Shown here: positions 7,956 through 9,670 of the stretch, one piece after another
Layout of the letters: each line of letters begins with the position of its first letter
Position numbering within the stretch: position 1 is the first letter of the stretch
From: Betaproteobacteria bacterium UBA5582
Lineage (GTDB): Bacteria > Pseudomonadota > Gammaproteobacteria > Burkholderiales > Rhodocyclaceae
Direction of reading: 5' to 3'
DNA length: 9,670 nt
NCBI GenBank assembly: GCA_002425245.1
Contig: DILW01000132.1
Coordinates: forward strand, 1 to 9,670
Position numbers and translations under genes: made by a program
The notes under the pieces: generated by a model
What the model saw: the letters and a program-made list of their open reading frames with translations, nothing else
What the model was told of the DNA's origin: nothing
The model's database searches: none

Positions 7956-9206
7956 TTACTTGCCTTCCGGCACGTCCTTCTTCTTGTCGTTGCCTTCGAT
8001 GAACGGGCTCCACGGCTGGGCGCGGACCGGGCCCTTGGTCTTCCAGACAACGTTGAACTGACCGTCGGCCTTCACTTCGCCGATGAACACCGGCTTGTGC
8101 AGGTGATGGTTCTTTTCGTCCATCTTGACGGTGAAACCGGACGGCGCCTTGAAAGTCTGGCCGGCCATGGCGGCGATGACCTTGTCGGTGTCGGTGGACT
8201 TGGCCTTCTCGACCGCCTGCTTCCACATGTTGATGCCGATGTAGGTGGCTTCCATCGGGTCGTTGGTGACGACGGTGGAGGCGTTCGGCAGCTTCTGCTT
8301 GACTGCCCAGTCCTTGTACATCTTGATGAACTTGGTGTTTTCCGGGTTCTTCAGCGACTGGAAGTAGTTCCAGGCGGCCAGGTGGCCGACCAGCGGCTTG
8401 GTATCGACGCCACGCAGTTCTTCTTCACCCACGGAGAAGGCCACCACCGGCACATCGGTCGCCTTCAGGCCGGCGTTGCCCAGTTCCTTGTAGAACGGCA
8501 CGTTGGAGTCGCCGTTGATGGTCGACACGACGGCGGTCTTCTTGCCTTCGGAAGCGAACTTCTTGATCTTGGCGATGATGGTCTGGTAATCGCTATGACC
8601 GAACGGGGTGTACTCTTCCATAATGTCGGCGTCGGCAACGCCCTTGGACTTCAGGAAGGCGCGCAGGATCTTGTTGGTGGTGCGCGGATACACGTAGTCG
8701 GTACCGAGCAGCACGAAGCGCTTGGCTCCGCCCCCCTCCTCGCTCAACAGATACTCCACCGCCGGAATGGCCTGCTGGTTGGGCGCGGCGCCGGTGTAGA
8801 ACACGTTTTTGCTCAGCTCTTCACCCTCGTACTGCACCGGGTAGAACAGCAGGCCGTTGAGCTCCTCGAACACCGGCAGCACCGACTTGCGGCTGACCGA
8901 GGTCCAGCAGCCGAACACCGCCGACACGCCCTGCCCCGCGATCAACTCGCGCGCCAGTTCGGCAAAGCGCGGCCAGTCCGAAGCCGGGTCGACCACGACA
9001 GCCTCCAGCGGGCGGCCCAGCACACCGCCGCGCGCGTTCTGCTGTTCGATCAGCATCAGCATCGCGTCGCGCAGGGTGGTTTCCGAAATCGCCATCGTCC
9101 CCGACAGCGAATGCAGGATGCCGATGCGGATCGGCTCGCCCGACTGGGCAAGGGCAGAGGTGGCGAACGACGCGCACAGGGCAGTGGTGAACAGCAGGTG
9201 CTTCAT
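7956..9206 (-). CDS. urtA: UrtA, periplasmic urea-binding protein of the urea ABC transporter
   Basis: A 416-residue substrate-binding protein that captures urea in the periplasm and delivers it to UrtB/UrtC. Residues 1-20 are a signal peptide (MKHLLFTTALCASFATSALA, cleavage before Q21). The mature protein is a two-lobed type I binding fold of the amide/urea receptor family. Landmarks are IGILHSLSGTMAISETT (28-44), GVLGRPLEAVVVDPASDWP (61-79), FGCWTSVSRKSVLPVFEE (98-115) with LLFYPVQYEGEE (119-130), and LLGTDYVYPRTTN (166-178). The length is about usual for UrtA. The start at 9206 has GAGGG about 8 bases upstream. The frame extends to an ATG at 9302, but that would put an arginine/proline-rich segment before the signal peptide. 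The related amide receptor FmdD is the main alternative, and urtBCD nearby favours UrtA. It stands alone as a transcript, about 5 kb from urtB. Confidence 0.95.
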   Translation of the reverse strand: MKHLLFTTALCASFATSALAQSGEPIRIGILHSLSGTMAISETTLRDAMLMLIEQQNARGGVLGRPLEAVVVDPASDWPRFAELARELIAGQGVSAVFGCWTSVSRKSVLPVFEELNGLLFYPVQYEGEELSKNVFYTGAAPNQQAIPAVEYLLSEEGGGAKRFVLLGTDYVYPRTTNKILRAFLKSKGVADADIMEEYTPFGHSDYQTIIAKIKKFASEGKKTAVVSTINGDSNVPFYKELGNAGLKATDVPVVAFSVGEEELRGVDTKPLVGHLAAWNYFQSLKNPENTKFIKMYKDWAVKQKLPNASTVVTNDPMEATYIGINMWKQAVEKAKSTDTDKVIAAMAGQTFKAPSGFTVKMDEKNHHLHKPVFIGEVKADGQFNVVWKTKGPVRAQPWSPFIEGNDKKKDVPEGK

Positions 9207-9580
9207 GAAGTATCCCTCGGTCTGGTTGCGGCCGGGCAGCGGGCCGGTGTGTTCTTTGGGTGTTCGATGCGGGGCCTTTGGCACCCGGGGCGGCCGTGCC
9301 ACCCGAATCGAACGCTATCGCTGCACTGCCGCAAGAATCCCGCAAAACCCCGTGCTGCACCCGCAGCAAGCCTGAAACGCGCAATTCTTGTGCAGGTTTT
9401 TCGCGCTCCGCGGCATGCTTGGGCGTCGGCGCAGGCGCCGTGGCCCGGACCCATCACGAATCGTCAGCCAGAGGGCGGCAATGCCCGCGTTCCAGACGCT
9501 TCTCAGACCGAATTTCCCTCTGGACAGTGCCCGAGGCCTCGCCTAAGAGACGTGCACCCGAAAGCGTCGCTTTCACCCGT
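9207..9580. other. 374-base intergenic region between urtA and the divergent tRNA-Phe
   Basis: No gene is apparent here. On the minus strand it must hold the urtA promoter, but no sigma-70 pair stands out. There is a weak sigma-54-like match, CTGCACA-AGAA-TTGCG (9395-9380), in which the -24 GG reads TG. A perfect -24 half TGGCACG (9301-9295) has no -12 half. Small inverted repeats are GCTGC-ACCC-GCAGC (9354-9367), GGCAC...GTGCC (9280-9300) and GAAAGC-GTC-GCTTTC (9560-9574). A 10-base palindrome CGAGGCCTCG is at 9532-9541. The plus-strand tRNA promoter lies at its right end. Confidence 0.7.
9521..9549 (+). promoter_or_regulatory. Candidate sigma-70 promoter of tRNA-Phe
   Basis: TGGACA (9521-9526, 5 of 6 to the -35 consensus) is followed after exactly 17 bases by TAAGAG (9544-9549, 3 of 6 to the -10 consensus). 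The predicted start near 9556 is preceded by a GC-rich discriminator, as is common for stable-RNA promoters. It leaves a leader of about 25 bases before the tRNA. The -10 is poor, so this is tentative. Confidence 0.4.
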
Positions 9581-9655
9581 GCCCGGGTAGCTCAGGGGTA
9601 GAGCAGTGGATTGAAAATCCTCGTGTCGGTGGTTCAAATCCGCCCCCGGGCACCA
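9581..9655 (+). tRNA. tRNA-Phe (anticodon GAA), CCA encoded
   Basis: A 75-base cloverleaf. The acceptor stem GCCCGGG/CCCGGGC pairs perfectly. The D stem is GCTC/GAGC with a 7-base loop. The anticodon arm is GTGGA-TTGAAAA-TCCTC with GAA at 9613-9615. The variable loop is GTGTC. The T arm is GGTGG-TTCAAAT-CCGCC. It ends with discriminator A9652 and a genomic CCA. The anticodon stem has one T-T mismatch (9607/9621, standard positions 28 and 42), where I recall G-C or A-T in related bacteria. All other stems pair, with one G-T in the T stem. It is transcribed away from urtA. Expected to function as the phenylalanine tRNA. Confidence 0.95.
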
Positions 9656-9670
9656 TTTGACCCCCTGTGA

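Noticed and set aside
9207..9302. Upstream ATG for urtA adding 32 residues
   Set aside because: The added Arg/Pro-rich segment would precede a clear signal peptide. The ATG at 9206 has its own Shine-Dalgarno.
9338..9356. CAGCACGGGGTTTTGCG on the minus strand as a sigma-54 promoter
   Set aside because: The spacing between halves is one base too long and the -24 GG is AG. Sigma-54 is intolerant of spacing changes.
9553..9580. CACCCG repeated on both sides of GAAAGC-GTC-GCTTTC upstream of the tRNA, considered as an NtrC site or att-like repeat
   Set aside because: It lacks the NtrC dyad TGCAC-N-GTGCA geometry, and the repeat is only 6 bases. There is no integrase or duplicated tRNA end in the window to support an attachment site.
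3075..9590. Further long plus-strand frames at 3075-4301, 4305-5258, 5853-7169 and 8097-9590
   Set aside because: They lie antisense to DUF808, the kinase and urtA, have the same low-complexity composition and no family resemblance. High GC makes stops rare.

Overview
The window carries most of a urea ABC-transporter locus from a GC-rich proteobacterium. UrtA sequence style, the tRNA-Phe sequence and the long UrtB with its N-terminal repeat domain all suit Betaproteobacteria, perhaps a Rhodocyclales-type organism. The class is moderately sure and the order is a guess. All six protein genes lie on the minus strand, so transcription runs from high to low coordinates. The only plus-strand gene is a tRNA-Phe at the right edge.

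In the direction of transcription: (1) urtA, the periplasmic urea-binding protein (9206-7956), is preceded by a 374-base leader/intergenic region and followed by a strong intrinsic terminator (7936-7912). (2) A 150-residue protein I do not recognise (7715-7263) starts at GTG behind an excellent Shine-Dalgarno and ends in its own terminator (7242-7218). (3) A 1044-residue membrane hybrid histidine kinase (7148-4014) has Cache, HAMP, PAS, HisKA, HATPase, receiver and HPt domains. It may have its own promoter overlapped by a TGTGA-N6-TCACG dyad. (4) A DUF808/YedI-type membrane protein (3956-3072) follows, its stop codon lying inside a REP-like palindrome. (5) urtB (2984-1404), urtC (1393-239) and the start of urtD (242-1, cut by the window edge) form a tightly coupled permease/ATPase operon.

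Together UrtA, UrtB, UrtC and UrtD, with a UrtE presumably beyond the left edge, would import urea at low concentration as a nitrogen source. UrtA captures it, UrtB/UrtC form the channel, and UrtD/UrtE hydrolyse ATP. What is unusual is that urtA is separated from urtBCD by about 5 kb containing a sensor kinase, an unknown small protein and a DUF808 protein, with two terminators on the way. The usual arrangement is contiguous urtABCDE. This allows separate expression of the binding protein and the permease, and raises the testable idea that the kinase senses urea or nitrogen status. No response regulator with an output domain is encoded in the window.

I see no CRISPR array, insertion sequence, phage gene or defence system. 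The long plus-strand open frames opposite these genes are GC-rich shadows.
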